The notes under the pieces are model-generated. The model worked only from the letters and a program-made list of their open reading frames with translations, ran no database searches and was not told the DNA's origin. A DNA stretch of 19,871 nucleotides, from NCBI GenBank assembly GCA_001247695.2, contig LGRX02014829.1, forward strand, positions 1 to 19,871, given 5' to 3'. Origin of the DNA: Cymbomonas tetramitiformis (taxonomy: Eukaryota; Chlorophyta; Pyramimonadophyceae; Pyramimonadales; Pyramimonadaceae). Shown here one piece after another: positions 17,675-19,871 of this stretch (within the stretch, counting starts at the first letter, position 1; the number at the start of each line of letters is the position of its first letter). The translations under genes were made by a program, and so were the position numbers.

Positions 17675-18322
17675 ATGTCAGCAGAAGAGAAATTCAGCAT
17701 CACGATGGGGAACTGCACCGTCGAGCTGGACACAGGTTGTGTGGCAAGTCCAGAGTGGAACCTTTCGGAATATCCAACAAACACTCGTTGCGAAGTGCGA
17801 ACGAACGAAGCCGGCACGCTGCGCGTTGCTGGCTTCGAGCTGGAACCGCCATATTTTAGCGAGGGGAGCTACGTGTGCAAGTACGACTATGTTCTAGTGG
17901 GTGGATTCCGGTACTGCGGCGCTGAGGGGCCTCACGGCGTTGTAGTTTCCGCCGGCGACGACCTCGCTTTTATCAGCGATGCCTCGCTGCAATATCCTGG
18001 CTTCTTGCTGTGCTTGGATGGCGGTGAGGGGCCCTTCACATCCATCGCTTGTCCATCTGTTCACGAAGCGTTTGCGGTATCGCACCCTCAGAACAGAGTC
18101 GACGAGGATCACGGAGTTTTACTCATCGTCCTGCCACAATCCCAACACTTCGCGGAACTTTGTCGTCCAAGACTGCGAATTACCATTGTCAAGCCAAAGT
18201 TGTCCGGTCTGAAACTTTTTGAACTCTGGGTTCAAGACGGCACTTGCTGTCCTCGGAAGCCGTTTGGCATCTTTTGCTCGAATAGTGTTGAGGAGCTCTG
18301 CCCCGTCTGTGGCCGCCCTTGA
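17675..18322 (+). CDS. CUB-domain protein (extracellular), probably part of a larger gene
   Basis: Residues ~14-113 fit a CUB domain, a beta-sandwich used for protein or glycan binding outside the cell. It shows C22 with SPEWNLSEYPTNTRC (C39), the aromatic/acidic C68-KYDYVLV, CG at 81-82, and the closing FISDASLQYPGF. The four Cys match the usual two disulfides (22-39, 68-81). After the domain there are more Cys pairs (CC191-192, CSNS, CPVC) before a stop at 18320-18322. The ATG at 17675 is in frame but the frame is open from 17618, so an upstream exon is possible and no signal peptide is present here. A neighbouring frame from about 18300 to 18437 continues with protein-like sequence (CHVELASHTARDNLENG), suggesting the gene runs on into the Pro-rich frame. 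Confidence 0.72.
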   Translation: MSAEEKFSITMGNCTVELDTGCVASPEWNLSEYPTNTRCEVRTNEAGTLRVAGFELEPPYFSEGSYVCKYDYVLVGGFRYCGAEGPHGVVVSAGDDLAFISDASLQYPGFLLCLDGGEGPFTSIACPSVHEAFAVSHPQNRVDEDHGVLLIVLPQSQHFAELCRPRLRITIVKPKLSGLKLFELWVQDGTCCPRKPFGIFCSNSVEELCPVCGRP

Positions 18323-18433
18323 AGCGCTGGCATGCCACGTCGAGTTGGCTTCGCACACTGCACGGGATAATCTGGAGAACGGACGGCTCTGCATGCCCGC
18401 GCAGTGTGCTTGTTCTGATGGAGGGCGTGGGAA

Positions 18434-19045
18434 ATGACGGTGTGCCCATTGCGGTCAGTACCGCCTCCTTTGCCTCCGTCACCGCCGGCCCCGCCTTGCT
18501 TACCTCCCTCTCCACCACCAATGCCGTCACCGCCTCCTTCCCCGTTGCCACCTCCAGAGCCACCACAACTACCTGTGCCACCACCACCTCCTTCACTTTA
18601 CCCGACACCACCTCCTTTGCCATCTCCGCCTCTCTGTCCTCAACCACCGACTCCTTTGTCACCCCCTCCACGGTGTCCAGCATCACCGCTGTCACCGCCA
18701 GCTCCTCCAAATATCCCAGGTGCTGCGGCTTGTGTCTACGTGGCAAGCAGCTTGACACCCTTTGTTTTTATCCGAGAGGCCGTTGTGAAGATTTGCACTT
18801 GCAATGGACGAAATACTAGCTGTGGAACTGGTATTAGAGAGTGCGACTGGTGTCAGATAGTGCAGCTGATTTGCTCCAGTAAATGCACTGTGGCTGACGG
18901 ACACGTTGGCATGCATTGGGCAACAGGAATTATCGACGAGGCAGCCAACGCTACAGACAAGTTGAGCAGCCTGCTACAGGTTGGCGTAGATTCCATCTTT
19001 CACATCAGATTTTGCAGAGTCCATACAGATTTCAAAGTCAGGTGA
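18434..19045 (+). CDS. Pro-rich (HRGP-type) spacer with Cys-rich C-terminal domain
   Basis: Residues ~5-95 are almost wholly Pro with Ser, Leu and some Cys (PPSPPAPPCLPPSPPPMP, PSPPPSPLPPPEPPQLP). This is the SPPP pattern of hydroxyproline-rich glycoproteins in algal and plant extracellular matrix. Residues ~100-151 form a Cys-rich domain (CTCNGRNTSC, ECDWCQIVQLICSSKC), then a helical stretch (EAANATDKLSSLLQVG). Same frame as the CUB sequence. The ATG shown is probably internal. Pherophorin-like architecture comes to mind, but the Cys spacing is not a confident match. After about residue 187 the reading seems to move into the frame described next. Confidence 0.6.
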   Translation: MTVCPLRSVPPPLPPSPPAPPCLPPSPPPMPSPPPSPLPPPEPPQLPVPPPPPSLYPTPPPLPSPPLCPQPPTPLSPPPRCPASPLSPPAPPNIPGAAACVYVASSLTPFVFIREAVVKICTCNGRNTSCGTGIRECDWCQIVQLICSSKCTVADGHVGMHWATGIIDEAANATDKLSSLLQVGVDSIFHIRFCRVHTDFKVR

Positions 19046-19457
19046 AAGTGACTGCAGCCAGGAGGTCCGAAACTCATTCTCAACTTTTGAGATTGTGAAA
19101 CTCGTGAAGCTTCCTGTTCAAGAAGTAGTGTGGTTTCTGTGGTTTCTTCTGGCGGAGGCATCTGTCTCCATCGTTTTTGCCTCAAAGTACCGGCACTTTT
19201 GTGCTGTATACACCCACTCGGTTGAAACCCTAAGGTGTCACCAACCTGCACGTAATTTCCTAGCCACTGGGTCAGCATATGTTCACGTTGTCCAGATAAG
19301 GCCTATTATTGAAAGCGCTCGATTGCTATTATTATGCAACATAGCTTACTTTCGGATATGTTTGCAACCCTTGGGGACAGCAGGTCACACGTTTGTGACA
19401 CAAAACCTCCGATGCAGTCGTCGTGCAACTCTTGGGTATGGCGGTAATCTTACCTAG
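18990..19457 (+). CDS. Likely C-terminal continuation of the CUB/Pro-rich gene in another frame
   Basis: Open from just after a TAG at 18987-18989 to a stop at 19455-19457. The start reads like coding sequence (SDFAESIQISKSGESDCSQE, NSFSTFEIVKLVKLPVQEVV). A Trp/Phe-rich hydrophobic segment follows (WFLWFLLAEASVSIVF) that could be membrane-embedded. The overlap with the previous frame near 18990-19010 suggests a one-base shift or a small intron. No family recognised for this part. Confidence 0.4.
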   Translation: MPSFTSDFAESIQISKSGESDCSQEVRNSFSTFEIVKLVKLPVQEVVWFLWFLLAEASVSIVFASKYRHFCAVYTHSVETLRCHQPARNFLATGSAYVHVVQIRPIIESARLLLLCNIAYFRICLQPLGTAGHTFVTQNLRCSRRATLGYGGNLT

Positions 19458-19659
19458 CAAAACTCGACGCTCTGATTTCAGTGAAGATGAACTAGAACTG
19501 AGTTTCTAAGGGCTGATTTTGGGGACGGCTGGTATCAGAACGTGGAGGTGCAACAGGTAGTGCTCGCAATAGATTTGGTTCTTGAGCGACCTTTACCGAC
19601 TCTAACCCGCAGTCTCAGCATGCTTGGCAAGTGCTTCGACTCCAATGGTAATCTTTAAC
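19458..19659. other. No gene seen
   Basis: Short stretch after the last stop, without a recognised feature. Confidence 0.4.
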
Positions 19660-19871
19660 GCAGCTGGCCCTCTATGTGCCTCGACAGCCCCCCAAGCCCA
19701 CCTCCTCTTTGGTACACTGTGCAACCTGGGGTTGCTGGCACTCCGCGCACCTCCACAGCACTCCCCTCTTCCGCCATGCTGTGTGACCTGGGGTTGCTGG
19801 CACTCCACGCACCTTGACAGTGCCCTCGTATGCACCCTATGGACACTGGAGCTGCTGGCACTCCACGCACC
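19660..19871. repeat. ~58-70 bp tandem repeat, four copies, cut by window end
   Basis: GTTGCTGGCACTCC-type cores at about 19661 (diverged), 19731, 19793 and 19851, each followed by (G/A)CGCACCT and often GGTACACTGTG/CATGCTGTGTG. The array runs off the end. Minus-strand frames read RGVPAAP/RGVPATP from it, a by-product of the repeat. Confidence 0.85.

Noticed and set aside
17167..17817. 216-codon minus-strand frame
   Set aside because: It overlaps the plus-strand CUB coding sequence antisense, has no domain and an atypical Arg/Gln/Ser composition.
18319..18819. Thr/Ser-rich 166-codon frame over the Pro-rich region
   Set aside because: It is the out-of-frame reading of the Pro-rich codons; the PPSPPP frame has the recognised pattern.
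19530..19539. TGGTATCAGA resembling an initiator-Met tRNA primer-binding site of copia elements
   Set aside because: Only ten bases, and no LTR is found next to it.

Overview
This looks like a piece of a eukaryotic nuclear genome that is rich in repeats and mobile elements. No bacterial gene organisation (operons, Shine-Dalgarno-spaced genes, CRISPR) is visible. A secreted CUB-domain protein next to a long Ser/Pro-rich hydroxyproline-rich-glycoprotein spacer suggests a green-lineage or other photosynthetic protist. That assignment is inference; I cannot name the species.

Layout. 1-640: short tandem repeats interrupted by a 369-bp near-perfect palindrome whose two arms each carry a tRNA-like pair of Pol III boxes. 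640-1290: dispersed and tandem repeats, including five G-rich hairpin units. 1290-1862: no gene, a GC-rich patch and a CATGC microsatellite. 1863-3130: 2.1 copies of a ~604-bp tandem unit. 3117-5762 (-): a long Gag-like frame (about 881 codons) broken by two compensating shifts at short homopolymers. 5877-6192: a 64-bp hairpin-rich array on its upstream side. 6224-6560 (-): a frameshifted RING-finger remnant. 6600-8400: no confident gene, but an unusual cluster of GAATTC sites. 8410-9420: CGATACCGAT-rich DNA surrounding a decayed hAT transposase C-terminus (8806-9175, -). 10057-10556: a duplicated 251-bp block containing a 9-bp minisatellite.

10895-15251 is a complete, young LTR retrotransposon: 182-bp LTRs differing at one base, flanked by the 5-bp target duplication GTAGT. 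On its minus strand it encodes a Gag with a zinc knuckle and a second ORF of unknown function with one hydrophobic segment. I see no protease, reverse transcriptase, RNase H or integrase, so it resembles the Gag-only, TR-GAG type of non-autonomous element. An AT-richer ~1-kb noncoding segment with inverted repeats separates the two ORFs.

16299-19457 (+) holds host-like extracellular protein coding sequence: a signal-peptide EF-hand protein, then a CUB domain, a Pro-rich spacer, a Cys-rich domain and a C-terminal frame. Several frame changes mean this is either a decayed gene, a gene with small introns, or a sequence with homopolymer errors. The window ends in a ~60-bp tandem array that runs off the edge.

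The best candidates for something not yet described are the two separate Gag-type genes without pol (one carrying RNA-polymerase-II-CTD-like YSPTSPT motifs), the tRNA-like palindrome, and the EF-hand/CUB/Pro-rich secreted gene region.
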